A program made the position numbers and the translations under genes. Shown here one piece after another: positions 25,251 to 38,896 of a stretch of 64,000 bases of DNA; the stretch's first letter is position 1; every line of letters starts with the position of its first letter. The notes beneath the pieces were generated by a model, which worked only from the letters and a program-made list of their open reading frames with translations, was not told the origin of the DNA and ran no database searches. This DNA is from Antitrichia curtipendula (taxonomy: Eukaryota > Streptophyta > Bryopsida > Hypnales > Leucodontaceae), in the NCBI GenBank assembly GCA_951230915.1, contig OX579637.1:16864001-16928000 (forward strand). The letters run 5' to 3'.

Positions 25251-28200
25251 CAAAGCTGGTCCTTTTTACTTTTCATTCACGTGGAGAAATTAGAGTATAA
25301 CGGCAGGAATGAAATCTCCACATGGATTCTACATGTGGGGATTATTTACAACTTGTACATTTTTATTCGACCGTCCAAGTGCCAACGAATTCCATGACAT
25401 TTGGAATTGGGATCCATAAACTACAGGGCAAAGCTGGTCCTTTTTACTTTTCATTCACGCGGAGAAATTAGAGTATAAAGGCAAGAATGAAATCTCCACA
25501 TAGATTCTACATGTGGGGATTATTTACAACTTGTACATTTTTATTCGACCGTCCAAGTGCCAACGAATTCCATGACATTTGGAATTGGGATCCATAAACT
25601 ATAGGGCAAAGCTGGTCCTTTTTACTTTTCATTCACGTGGAGAAATTAGAGTATATCGGCAAGTATGAAATCTCCACATGGATTCTACATGTGGGGATTA
25701 TTTACAACTTGTACATTTTTATTCGACCCTCCAAGTGCCAACGAATTCCATGACATTTGGAATTGGGATCCATAAACTACAGGGCAAAGCTGGTCCTTTT
25801 TACTTTTCATTCACGTGGAGAAATTAGAGTATATCGGCAAGTATGAAATCTCCACATGGATTCTACATGTGGGGATTATTTACAACTTGTACATTTTTAT
25901 TCGACCGTCCAAGTGCCAACGAATTCCATGACATTTGGAATTGGGATCCATAAACTACAGGGCAAAGCTGGTCCTTTTTACTTTTCATTCACGTGGAGAA
26001 ATTAGAGTATATCCGCAAGTATGAAATCTCCACATGGATTCTACATGTGGGGATTATTTACAACTTGTACATTTTTATTGGACCCTCCAAGGGCCAACGA
26101 ATTCCATGACATTTGGAATTGGGATCCATAAACTACAGGGCAAAGTTGGTCCTTTTTACTTTTCATTCACGTGGAGAAATTAGAGTATAACGGCAGGAAT
26201 GAAATTTCCACATGGATTCTACATGTGGGGATTATTTCCAACTTGTACATTTTGATTGGACCCTCCAAGTGCCAACAAATTCCATGACATTTGGAATTGG
26301 GATCCCTAAACTACAGGGCAAAGCTGGTCCTTTTTACTTTTCATTCACGCGGAGAAATTAGAGTATATCGGCAAGTATGAAATCTCCACATGGATTCTAC
26401 ATGTGGGGATTATTTACAACTTGTACATTTTTATTGGACCCTCCAAGTGCCAACGAATTTCATGACATTTGGAATTGGGATCCATAAACTACAGGGCAAA
26501 GCTGGTCCTTTTTACTTTTCATTCACGCGGAGAAATTAGAGTATAACGGCAAGAATGAAATTTCCACATGGATTCTACATATGGGGATTATTTACAACTT
26601 GTACATTTTTATTGGACCCTCCAAGTGCCGACGAATTCCATGACATTTAGAATTGGGATCCATAAACTACAGGGCAAAGCTGGTCCTTTTTACTTTTCAT
26701 TCACGCGGAGAAATTAGAGTATAACGGCAAGAATGAAATCTCCACATGGATTCTACATGTGGGGATTATTTACAACTTGTACATTTTTATTGGACCCTCC
26801 AAGTGCCAACGAATTCCATGACATTTGGAATTGGGATCCCTAAACTACAGGGCAAAGCTGGTCCTTTTTACTTTTCATTCACGCGGAGAAATTAGAGTAT
26901 AACGGCAAGAATGAAATCTCCACATGGATTCTACATGTGGGGATTATTTACAACTTGTACATTTTTATTGGACCCTCCAAGTGCCAACGAATTCCATGAC
27001 ATTTGGAATTGGGATCCATAAACTACAGGGCAAAGCTGGTCCTTTTTACTTTTCATTCACGCGGAGAAATTAGAGTATAACGGCAGGAATGAAATCTCCA
27101 CATGGATTCTACATGTGGGGATTATTTACAACTTGTACATTTTTATTGGACCCTCCAAGTGCCAACGAATTCCATGACATTTGGAATTGGGATCCATAAA
27201 CTACAGGGCAAAGCTGGTCCTTTTTACTTTTCATTCACGCGGAGAAATTAGAGTATATCGGCAAGTATGAAATCTCCACATGGATTCTACATGTGGGGAT
27301 TATTTACAACTTGTACATTTTTATTGGACCCTCCAAGTGCCAACGAATTCCATGACATTTAGAATTGGGATCCATAAACTACAGGGCAAAGCTGGTCCTT
27401 TTTACTTTTCATTCACGTGGTGAAATTAGAGTATAACGGCAAGAATGAAATCTCCACATGGATTCTACATGTGGGGATTATTTACAACTTGTACATTTTT
27501 ATTCGACCGTCCAAGTGCCAACAAATTCCATGACATTTAGAATTGGAATCCATAAACTACAGGGCAAAGTTGGTCCTTTTTACTTTTCATTCACGTGGAG
27601 AAATTAGAGTATATCGGCAAGTATGAAATCTCCACATGGATTCTACATGTGGGGATTATTTACAACTTGTACATTTTTATTGGACCCTCCAAGTGCCGAC
27701 GAATTCCATGACATTTGGAATTGGGATCCATAAACTACAGGGCAAAGCTGGTCCTTTTTACTTTTCATTCACGTGGAGAAATTAGAGCATATCGGCAAGT
27801 ATGAAATTTCCACATGGATTCTACATGTGGGGATTATTTACAACTTGTACATTTTTATTGGACCCTCCAAGTGCCAACGAATTCCATGACATTTAGAATT
27901 GGGATCCCTAAACTACAGGGCAAAGCTGGTCCTTTTTACTTTTCATTCACGTGGAGAAATTAGAGTATATCGGCAAGTATGAAATCTCCACATGGATTCT
28001 ACATGTGGGCATTATTTACAACTTGTACATTTTTATTCGACCCTCCAAGTGCCGACGAATTCCATGACATTTGGAATTGGGATCCATAAACTACAGGGCA
28101 AAGCTGGTCCTTTTTACTTTTCATTCACGCGGAGAAATTAGAGTATAACGGCAAGAATGAAATCTCCACATGGATTCTACATGTGGGGATTATTTACAAC

Positions 28201-28480
28201 TTGTACCTTTTTTTGCGACCGTCCAAATGCCAACAAATTCCATGACATTTAGAATTGGAGTCCATAAACTACAGGGCAAAGCTGGTCCTTTTTACTTTTC
28301 ATTCACGTGGAGAAATTAGAGTATATCGGCAAGTATGAAATCTCCACATGGATTCTACATGTGGGGATTATCTACAACTTGTACATTTTTATTGGACCCT
28401 CCAAGTGCCGACGAATTCCATGACATTTGGAATTGGGATCCATAAACTACAGGGCAAAGCTGGTCCTTTTTACTTTTCAT
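25250..28480. repeat. satellite, mixed monomers with first TTCGACCGTCC cluster
   Basis: About 18 monomers. TTCGACCGTCC appears in several near neighbours (about 25366, 25544, 25900, 27503), and the intermediate TTCGACCCTCC is seen at about 25722 and 28037. One monomer at about 28205 has TACCTTTTTTTGCGACCGTCCAAATGCC, the most divergent version of this segment I saw. I found no long-range period here. Confidence 0.82.
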
Positions 28481-29160
28481 TCACGTGGAGAAATTAGAGT
28501 ATATCGGCAAGTATGAAATTTCCACATGGATTCTACATGTGGGGATTATTTACAACTTGTACATTTTTATTGGACCCTCCAAGTGCCGACGAATTCCATG
28601 ACATTTAGAATTGGGATCCATAAACTACAGGGCAAAGCTGGTCCTTTTTACTTTTCATTCACGCGGAGAAATTAGAGTATAACGGCAGGAATGAAATCTC
28701 CACATGGATTCTACATGTTGGGATTATTTACAACTTGTACATTTTTATTGGACCCTCCAAGTGCCAACGAATTTCATGACATTTGGAATTGGGATCCATA
28801 AACTACAGGGCAAAGCTGGTCCTTTTTACTTTTCATTCACGTGGAGAAATTAGAGTATATCGGCAAGTATGAAATTTCCACATGGATTCTACATGTGGGG
28901 ATTATTTACAACTTGTACATTTTTATTGGACCCTCCAAGTGCCGACGAATTCCATGACATTTAGAATTGGGATCCATAAACTACAGGGCAAAGCTGGTCC
29001 TTTTTACTTTTCATTCACGCGGAGAAATTAGAGTATAACGGCAGGAATGAAATCTCCACATGGATTCTACATGTGGGATTATTTACAACTTGTACATTTT
29101 TATTGGACCCTCCAAGTGCCAACGAATTTCATGACATTTGGAATTGGGATCCATAAACTA
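28480..29160. repeat. dimer duplication, about 355 bp
   Basis: A pair of monomers (ATCGGCAAGTATGAAATTT with GCCGACG and TAGAATTGGG; then AACGGCAGGAATG with CGAATTTCATGAC) is followed by the same pair. CGAATTTCATG falls at 28768 and 29123, 355 bp apart, because the second copy lost one G in its G-run (CATGTGGGATT at about 29071). That is the only deletion I found between 23.6 and 54 kb. Confidence 0.85.
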
Positions 29161-31000
29161 CAGGGCAAAGCTGGTCCTTTTTACTTTTCATTCACGCGGA
29201 GAAATTAAAGTATAACGGCAGGAATGAAATCTCCACATGGATTCTACATGTGGGGATTATTTACAACTTGTACATTTTTATTCGACCGTCCAAGTGCCAA
29301 CGAATTCCATGACATTTAGAATTGGGATCCATAAACTACAGGGCAAAGCTGGTCCTTTTTACTTTTCATTCATGTGGAGAAATTAGAGTATATCGGCAAG
29401 TATGAAATCTCCACATGGATTCTACATGTGGGGATTATTTACAACTTGTACATTTTGATTGGACCCTCCAAGTGCCAACGAATTCCATGACATTTAGAAT
29501 TGGGATCCATAAACTACAGGCCAAAGCTGGTCCTTTTTACTTTTCATTCACGCGGAGAAATTAGAGTATATCGGCAAGTATGAAATCTCCACATGGATTC
29601 TACATGTGGGGATTATTTACAACTTGTACATTTTGATTGGACCCTCCAAGTGCCAACGAATTCCATGACATTTAGAATTGGGATCCATAAACTACAGGGC
29701 AAAGCTGGTCCTTTTTACTTTTCATTCACGCGGAGAAATTAGAGTATATCGGCAAGTATGAAATCTCCACATGGATTCTACATGTGGGGATTATTTACAA
29801 CTTGTACATTTTTATTGGACCCTCCAAGTGCCGACGAATTCCATGACATTTAGAATTGGGATCCATAAACTACAGGGCAAAGTTGGTCCTTTTTACTTTT
29901 CATTCACGTGGAGAAATTAGAGTATATCGGCAAGTATGAAATCTCCACATGGATTCTACATGTGGGGATTATTTACAACTTGTACATTTTGATTGGACCC
30001 TCCAAGTGCCAACGAATTCCATGACATTTAGAATTGGGATCCATAAACTACAGGGCAAAGCTGGTCCTTTTTACTTTTCATTCACGCGGAGAAATTAGAG
30101 TATATCGGCAAGTATGAAATCTCCACATGGATTCTACATGTGGGGATTATTTACAACTTGTACATTTTTATTCGACCGTCCAAGGGCCAACGAATTCCAT
30201 GACATTTGGAATTGGAATCCATAAACTACAAGGCAAAGCTGGTCCTTTTTACATTTCATTCACGCGGAGAAATTAGAGTATAACGGCAAGAATGAAATCT
30301 CCACATGGATTCTACATGTGGGGATTATTTACAACTTGTACATTTTTATTCAACCGTCCAAGTGCCAGCAAATTCCATGACATTTGGAATTGGAATCCAT
30401 AAACTACAGGGCAAAGCTGGTCCTTTTTACTTTTCATTCACGTGGAGAAATTAGAGTATATCGGCAAGTATGAAATCTCCACATGGATTCTACATGTGGG
30501 GATTATTTACAACTTGTACATTTTAATTGGACCCTCCAAGTGCCAACGAATTTCATGACATTTGGAATTGGGATCCATAAACTACAGGGCAAAGCTGGTC
30601 CTTTTTACTTTCCATTCACGTGGAGAAATTAGAGTATATCGGCAAGTATGAAATCTCCACATGGATTCTACATGTGGGGATTATATACAACTTGTACATT
30701 TTTATTCGACCGTCCAAGTGCCAACGAATTCCATGACATTTGGAATTGGGATCCATAAACTACAGGGCAAAGCTGGTCCTTTTTACTTTTCATTCACGTG
30801 GAGAAATTAGAGTATATCGGCAAGTATGAAATCTCCACATGGATTCTACATGTGGGGATTATTTACAACTTGTACATTTTTATTGGACCCTCCAAGTGCC
30901 AACAAATTCCATGACATTTGGAATTGGAATCCATAAACTACAGGGCAAAGCTGGTCCTTTTTACTTTTCATTCACGTGGAGAAATTAGAGTATATCGGCA
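29160..31000. repeat. satellite, low-order stretch with CATTTTGATTGG monomers
   Basis: About ten monomers. Three have CATTTTGATTGG (about 29451, 29630, 29985), and single-copy oddities include ACATTTCATTC (about 30251), TTCAACCGTCC (about 30349) and GGGATTATATAC (about 30680). There is no clear period longer than one monomer, and only satellite is present. Confidence 0.8.
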
Positions 31001-32310
31001 AGTATGAAATCTCCACATGGATTCTACATGTGGGGATTATTTACAACTTGTACATTTTTATTGGACCCTCCAAGTGCCAACGAATTCCATGACATTTAGA
31101 ATTGGGATCCATAAACTACAGGGCAAAGCTGGTCCTTTTTACTTTTCATTCACGTGGAGAAATTAGAGTATATCGGCAAGTATGAAATCTCCACATGGAT
31201 TCTACATGTGGGGATTGTTTACAACTTGTACATTTTTATTCGACCGTCCAAGTGCCAACGAATTCCATGACATTTGGAATTGGGATCCATAAACTACAGG
31301 GCAAAGCTGGTCCTTTTTACTTTTCATTCACACGGAGAAATTAGAGTATAACAGCAAGAATGAAATCTCCACATGGATTCTACATGTGGGGATTATTTAC
31401 AACTTGTACATTTTTATTGGACCCTCCAAGTGCCAACGAATTCCATGACATTTGGAATTGGGATCCATAAACTACAGGGCAAAGCTGGTCCTTTTTACTT
31501 TTCATTCAAGCGGAGAAATTAGAGTATAACGGCAAGAATGATATCTCCACATGGATTCTACATGTGGGGATTATTTACAACTTGTACATTTTTATTCGAC
31601 CGTCCAAGTGTTAACGAATTCCATGAAATTTAGAATCGGGATCCATAAACTACAGGGCAAAGCTGGTCCTTTTTACTTTTCATTCACGCGGAGAAATTAG
31701 AGTATAACGGCAGGAATAAAATCTCCACATGGATTCTACATGTGGGGATTAATTACAACTTGTACATTTTTATTGGACCCTCCAAGTGCCAATGAATTCC
31801 ATGACATTTAGAATTGGGATCCATAAACTACAGGGCAAAGCTGGTCCTTTTTACTTTTCATTCACGCGGAGAAATTAGAGTATAACGGCAAGAATGAAAT
31901 CTCCACATGGATTCTACATGTGGGGATTATTTACAACTTGAACATTTTTATTGGACCCTCCAAGTGCCAACGAATTCCATGACATTTGGAATTGGGATCC
32001 ATAAACTACAGGGCAAAGCTGGTCCTTTTTACTTTTCATTCACGTGGAGAAATTAGAGTATATCGGCAAGTATGAAATCTCCACATGGATTCTACATGTG
32101 GGGATTGTTTACAACTTGTACATTTTTATTCGACCGTCCAAGTGCCAACGAATTCCATGACATTTGGAATTGGGATCCATAAACTACAGGGCAAAGCTGG
32201 TCCTTTTTACTTTTCATTCACACGGAGAAATTAGAGTATAACAGCAAGAATGAAATCTCCACATGGATTCTACATGTGGGGATTATTTACAACTTGTACA
32301 TTTATATTCG
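31000..32310. repeat. 5-monomer (890-bp) duplication
   Basis: A run with GGGATTGTTTAC, TTCGACCGTCC, CACACGGAG (31331) and AACAGCAAGAATG recurs exactly 890 bp on (CACACGGAG again at 32221). The two matching stretches are roughly 31020-31410 and 31910-32300. Between them lie divergent monomers, including AATGATATCTCC (about 31540), TGTTAACG (about 31610) and AATCGGGATCC (about 31634). Confidence 0.83.
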
Positions 32311-32699
32311 ACCGTCCAAGTGCCAACAAATTCCATGACATTTGGAATTGGAATCCATAAACTACAGGGCAAAGTTGGTCCTTTTTACTTTTCATTCACG
32401 TGGAGAAATTAGAGTATATCGGCAAGTATGAAATCTCCACATGGATTCTACATGTGGGGATTATTTACAACTTGTACATTTTTATTGGACCCTCCAAGTG
32501 CCGACGAATTCCATGACATTTGGAATTGGGATCCATAAACTACAGGGCAAAGCTGGTCCTTTTTACTTTTCATTCACGTGGAGAAATTAGAGTATATCGG
32601 CAAGTATGAAATCTCCACATGGATTCTACATGTGGGGATTATTTACAACTTGTACATTTTTATTGGACCCTCCAAGTGCCAACGAATTCCATGACATTT

Positions 32700-33800
32700 G
32701 GAATTGGGATCCATAAACTACAGGGCAAAGCTGGTCCTTTTTACTTTTCATTCACGCGGAGAAATTAGAGTATAACGGAAAGAATGAAATCTCCACATGG
32801 ATTCTATATGTGGGGATTATCTACAACTTGTACATTTTCATTCGACCGTCCAAGTGCCAACGAATTTCATGACATTTGGAATTGGGATCCATAAACTACA
32901 GGGCAAAGCTGGTCCTTTTTACTTTTCATTCACGTGGAGAAATTAGAGTATATCGGCAAGTATGAAATCTCCACATGGATTCTACATGTGGGGATTATTT
33001 ACAACTTGAACATTTTTATTGGACCCTCCAAGTGCCAACGAATTCCATGACATTTGGAATTGGGATCCATAAACTACAGGGCAAAGCTGGTCCTTTTTAC
33101 TTTTCATTCACGTGGAGAAATTAGAGTATATCGGCAAGTATGAAATCTCCACATGGATTCTACATGTGGGGATTATTTACAACTTGTACATTTTTATTGG
33201 ACCCTCCAAGTGCCAACGAATTCCATGACATTTGGAATTGGGATCCATAAACTACAGGGCAAAGCTGGTCCTTTTTACTTTTCATTCACGCGGAGAAATT
33301 AGAGTATAACGGCAAGAATGAAATCTCCACATGGATTCTATATGTGGGGATTATCTACAACTTGTACATTTTTATTCGACCGTCCAAGTGCCAACGAATT
33401 TCATGACATTTGGAATTGGGATCCATAAACTACAGGGCAAAGCTGGTCCTTTTTACTTTTCATTCACGTGGAGAAATTAGAGTATATCGGCAAGTATGAA
33501 ATCTCCACATGGATTCTACATGTGGGGATTATTTACAACTTGAACATTTTTATTGGACCCTCCAAGTGCCAACGAATTCCATGACATTTGGAATTGGGAT
33601 CCATAAACTACAGGGCAAAGCTGGTCCTTTTTACTTTTCATTCACGTGGAGAAATTAGAGTATATCGGCAAGTATGAAATCTCCACATGGATTCTACATG
33701 TGGGGATTATTTACAACTTGAACATTTTTATTGGACCCTCCAAGTGCCAACGAATTCCATGACATTTGGAATTGGGATCCCTAAACTACAGGGCAAAGCT
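32700..33800. repeat. trimer (534-bp) duplication with CTATATGTGG mark
   Basis: ATTCTATATG followed by GGGATTATCTAC and CGAATTTCATG occurs at 32801 and 33335, 534 bp apart. The monomers after each also match, including a CTTGAAC monomer. Related GGGATTATCTAC monomers at about 34600 and 34950 suggest further, more diverged trimers to 35.3 kb. The first copy has AACGGAAAGAATG and TTTTCATTCGACC as private changes. Confidence 0.83.
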
Positions 33801-36030
33801 GGTCCTTTTTACTTTTCATTCACGTGGAGAAATTAGAGTATATCGGCAAGAATGAAATCTCCACATGGATTCTACATGTGGGGATTATTTACAACTTGTA
33901 CATTTTTATTCGACCGTCCAAGTGCCAACAAATTCCATGACATTTGGAATTGGAATCCATAAACTACAGGGCAAAGCTGGTCCTTTTTACTTTCCATTCA
34001 CGTGGAGAAATTAGAGTATATCGGCAAGTATGAAATCTCCACATGGATTCTACATGTGGGGATTATTTACAACTTGTACATTTTTATTGGACCCTCCAAG
34101 TGCCGACGAATTCCATGACATTTGGAATTGGGATCCATAAACTACAGGGCAAAGCTGGTCCTTTTTACTTTTCATTCACGTGGAGAAATTAAAGTATATC
34201 GGCAAGTATGAAATTTCCACATGGATTCTACATGTGGGGATTATTTACAACTTGAACATTTTTATTGGACCCTCCAAGTGCCAACGAATTCCATGACATT
34301 TGGAATTGGGATCCATAAACTACAGGGCAAAGCTGGTCCTTTTTACTTTTCATTCACGTGGAGAAATTAGAGTATATCGGCAAGTATGAAATTTCCACAT
34401 GGATTCTACATGTAAGGATTATTTACAACTTGTACATTTTTATTCGACCGTCCAAGTGCCAACGAATTCCATGACATTTGGAATTGGGATCCATAAACTA
34501 CAGGGCAAAGCTGGTCCTTTTTACTTTTCATTCACGCGGAGAAATTAGAGTATAACGGCAAGAATGAAATCTCCACATGGATTCTACATGTGGGGATTAT
34601 CTACAACTTGTACATTTTTATTGGACCCTCCAAGTGCCAACGAATTTCATGACATTTGGAATTGGGATCCATAAACTACAGGGCAAAGCTGGTCCTTTTT
34701 ACTTTTCATTCACGTGGAGAAATTAGAGTATATCGGCAAGTATGAAATCTCCACATGGATTCTACATGTGGGGATTATTTACAACTTGTACATTTTTATT
34801 GGACCCTCCAAGTGCCAACGAATTCCATGACATTTGGAATTGGGATCCATAAACTACAGGGCAAAGCTGGTCCTTTTTACTTTTCATTCACGCGGAGAAA
34901 TTAGAGTATAACGGCAAGAATGAAATCTCCACATGGATTCTACATGTGGGGATTATCTACAACTTGTACATTTTTATTCGACCGTCCAAGTGCCAAAGAA
35001 TTTCATGACATTTGGAATTGGGATCCATAAACTACAGGGCAAAGCTGGTCCTTTTTACTTTTCATTCACGTGGAGAAATTAGAGTATATCGGCAAGTATG
35101 AAATCTCCACATGGATTCTACATGTGGGGATTATTTACAACTTGAACATTTTTATTGGACCCTCCAAGTGCCAACGAATTCCATGACATTTGGAATTGGG
35201 ATCCATAAACTACAGGGCAAAGCTGGTCCTTTTTACTTTTCATTCACGTGGAGAAATTAGAGTATATCGGCAAGTATGAAATCTCCACATGGATTCTACA
35301 TGTGGGGATTATTTACAACTTGAACATTTTTATTGGACCCTCCAAGTGCCAACGAATTCCATGACATTTGGAATTGGGATCCATAAACTACAGGGCAAAG
35401 CTGGTCCTTTTTACTTTTCATTCACGTGGAGAAATTAGAGTATATCGGCAAGAATGAAATCTCCACATGGATTCTACATGTGGGGATTATTTACAACTTG
35501 TACATTTTTATTGGACCGTCCAAGTGCCAACAAATTCCATGACATTTGGAATTGGAATCCATAAACTACAGGGCAAAGCTGGTCCTTTTTACTTTTCATT
35601 CACGTGGAGAAATTAGAGTATATCGGCAAGTATGAAATCTCCACATGGATTCTACATGTGGGGATTATTTACAACTTGTACATTTTTATTGGACCCTCCA
35701 AGTGCCAACGAATTCCATGACATTTGGAATTGGGATCCATAAACTACAGGGCAAAGCTGGTCCTTTTTACTTTTCATTCACGCGGAGGAATTAGAGTATA
35801 ACGGCAAGAATGAAATCTCCACATGGATTCTACATGTGGGGATTATTTACAACTTGTACATTTTTATTGGACCCTCCAAGTGCCGACGAATTCCATGACA
35901 TTTGGAATTGGGATCCATAAACTACAGGGCAAAGCTGGTCCTTTTTACTTTTCATTCACGTGGAGAAATTAGAGTATATCGGCAAGTATGAAATCTCCAC
36001 ATGGATTCTACATGTGGGGATTATTTACAA
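33800..36030. repeat. satellite, diffuse repeats of the trimer family
   Basis: About 12.5 monomers. GGGATTATCTAC, TTGAAC and ATCGGCAAGAATG recombinant monomers recur, but the spacing is not constant. Unusual single changes are CATGTAAGG (about 34410), GCCAAAGAATTTC (about 34993) and GCGGAGGAATT (about 35783). TTGGACCGTCC near 35512 is an intermediate between the two main forms of that segment. Confidence 0.8.
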
Positions 36031-37960
36031 CTTGTACATTTTAATTCGACCGTCCAAGTGCCAACGAATTCCATGACATTTAGAATTGGGATCCATAAAC
36101 TACAGGGCAAAGCTGGTCCTTTTTACTTTTCATTCACGTGGAGAAATTAGAGTATAACGGCAAGAATGATATCTCCACATGGATTCTACTTGTGGGGATT
36201 ATTTACAACTTGTACATTTTTTTTGGACCCTCCAAGTGCCAACGAATTCCATGACATTTGGAATTGGGATCCATAAACTACAGGGCAAAGCTGGTCCTTT
36301 TTACTTTTCATTCACGCGGAGAAATTAGAGTATAACGGCAAGAATGAAATCTCCACATGGATTCTACATGTGGGGATTATCTACAACTTGTACATTTTTA
36401 TTCGACCGTCCAAGTGCCAACAAATTCCATGACATTTGGAATTGGAATCCATAAACTACAGGGCAAAGCTGGTCCTTTTTACTTTTCATTCACGTGGAGA
36501 AATTAGAGTATATCGGCAAGTATGAAATCTCCACATGGATTCTACATGTGGGGATTATTTACAACTTGTACATTTTTATTGGACCCTCCAAGTGCCAACG
36601 AATTCCATGACATTTGGAATTGGGATCCATAAACTACAGGGCAAAGCTGGTCCTTTTTACTTTTCATTCACGTGGAGAAATTAGAGTATATCGGCAAGTA
36701 TGAAATTTCCACATGGATTCTACATGTGGGGATTATTTACAACTTGTACATTTTTATTGGACCCTCCAAGTGCCAACGATTTCCATGACATTTGGAATTG
36801 GGATCCATAAACTACAGGGCAAAGCTGGTCCTTTTTACTTTTCATTCACGTGGAGAAATTAGAGTATATCGGCAAGTATGAAATTTCCACATGGATTCTA
36901 CATGTGGGGATTATTTACAACTTGTACATTTTTATTGGACCCTCCAAGTGCCGACGAATTCCATGACATTTGGAATTGGGATCCATAAACTACAGGGCAA
37001 AGCTGGTCCTTTTTACTTTTCATTCACGTGGAGAAATTAGAGTATATCGGCAAGTATGAAATTTCCACATGGATTCTACATGTGGGGATTATTTACAACT
37101 TGTACATTTTTATTCGACCGTCCAAGTGCCAACGAATTCCATGACATTTAGAATTGGGATCCATAAACTACAGGGCAAAGCTGGTCCTTTTTACTTTTCA
37201 TTCACGTGGAGAAATTAGAGTATAACGGCAGGAATGAAATCTCCACATGGATTCTACTTGTGGGGATTATTTACAACTTGTACATTTTTATTCGACCGTC
37301 CAAGTGCCAACGAATTCCTTGACATTTGGAATTGGGATCCATAAACTACAGGGCAAAGCTGGTCCTTTTTACTTTTCATTCACGCGGAGAAATTAGAGTA
37401 TAACGGCAAGTATGAAATCTCCACATGGATTCTACATGTGGGGATTATTTACAACTTGTATATTTTTATTCGACCGTCCAAGTGCCAACAAATTCCATGA
37501 CATTTGGAATTGGAATCCATAAACTACAGGGCAAAGCTGGTCCTTTTTACTTTTCATTCACGTGGAGAAATTAGAGTATATCGGCAAGTATGAAATCTCC
37601 ACATGGATTCTACATGTGGGGATTATTTACAACTTGTACATTTTAATTCGACCGTCCAAGTGCCAACGAATTCCATGACATTTAGAATTGGGATCCATAA
37701 ACTACAGGGCAAAGCTGGTCCTTTTTACTTTTCATTCACGTGGAGAAATTAGAGTATATCGGCAAGTATGAAATCTCCACATGGATTCTACATGTGGGGA
37801 TTATTTACAACTTGTACATTTTAATTCGACCGTCCAAGTGCCAACGAATTCCATGACATTTAGAATTGGGATCCATAAACTACAGGGCAAAGCTGGTCCT
37901 TTTTACTTTTCATTCACGTGGAGAAATTAGAGTATAACGGCAAGAATGATATCTCCACAT
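36030..37960. repeat. 10-monomer (1,780-bp) offset repeat
   Basis: TTTTAATTCG (36039) with CAAGAATGATATC (36161) recurs at 37819 and 37941, exactly 1,780 bp later. Between them, CGAATTCCTTGAC (37311) and ACAACTTGTATA (37451) make their first appearance; both become frequent in 40-42 kb. A further TTTTAATTCG at 37641 marks a single-monomer duplication. Confidence 0.84.
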
Positions 37961-38896
37961 GGATTCTACTTGTGGGGATTATTTACAACTTGTACATTTT
38001 TATTCGACCGTCCAAGTGCCAACGAATTCCATGACATTTGGAATTGGGATCCATAAACTACAGGGCAAAGCTGGTCCTTTTTACTTTTCATTCACGCGGA
38101 GAAATTAGAGTATAACAGCAAGAATGAAATTTCCACATGGATTCTACATGTGGGGATTATTTACAACTTGTACATTTTTATTCGACCGTCCAAGTGCCAA
38201 CGAATTCCATGACATTTGGAATTGGGATCCATAAACTACAGGGCAAAGCTGGTCCTTTTTACTTTTCATTCACGCGGAGAAATTAGAGTATAACAGCAAG
38301 AATGAAATTTCCACATGGATTCTACATGTGGGGATTATTTACAACTTGTACATTTTTATTCGACCGTCCAAGTGCCAACGAATTCCATGACATTTGGAAT
38401 TGGGATCCATAAACTACAGGGCAAAGCTGGTCCTTTTTACTTTTCATTCACGTAGAGAAATTAGAGTATAACGGCAAGTATGAAATCTCCACATGGATTC
38501 TACATGTGGGGATTATTTACAACTTGTACATTTTTATTGGACCCTCCAAGTGCCAACGAATTCCATGACATTTGGAATCGGGATCCATAAACTACAGGGC
38601 AAAGCTGGTCCTTTTTACTTTTCATTCACGCGGAGAAATTAGAGTATAACGGCAAGAATGAAATCTCCACATGGATTCTACATGTGGGGATTATTTACAA
38701 CTTGTACATTTTTATTCGACCGTCCAAGTGCCAACGAATTCCATGACATTTGGAATTGGGATCCATAAAATACAGGGCAAAGCTGGTCCTTTTTACTTTT
38801 CATTCACGCGGAGAAATTAGAGTATAACAGCAAGAATGAAATTTCCACATGGATTCTACATGTGGGGATTATTTACAACTTGTACATTTTTATTCG
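37829..38896. repeat. 6-monomer higher-order unit, 1,068 bp, copy 1
   Basis: The ordered marks CAAGAATGATATC (37941), CTACTTGTGG, AACAGCAAGAATGAAATTT (twice), CACGTAGAG (38451 in the CGTAGAG frame), AATCGGGATCC (about 38577) and ATCCATAAAATAC (38761) all recur 1,068 bp (6 x 178) downstream. The left limit is set by TTTTAATTCG at 37819, which the second copy has as TTTTTATTCG. Confidence 0.9.
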
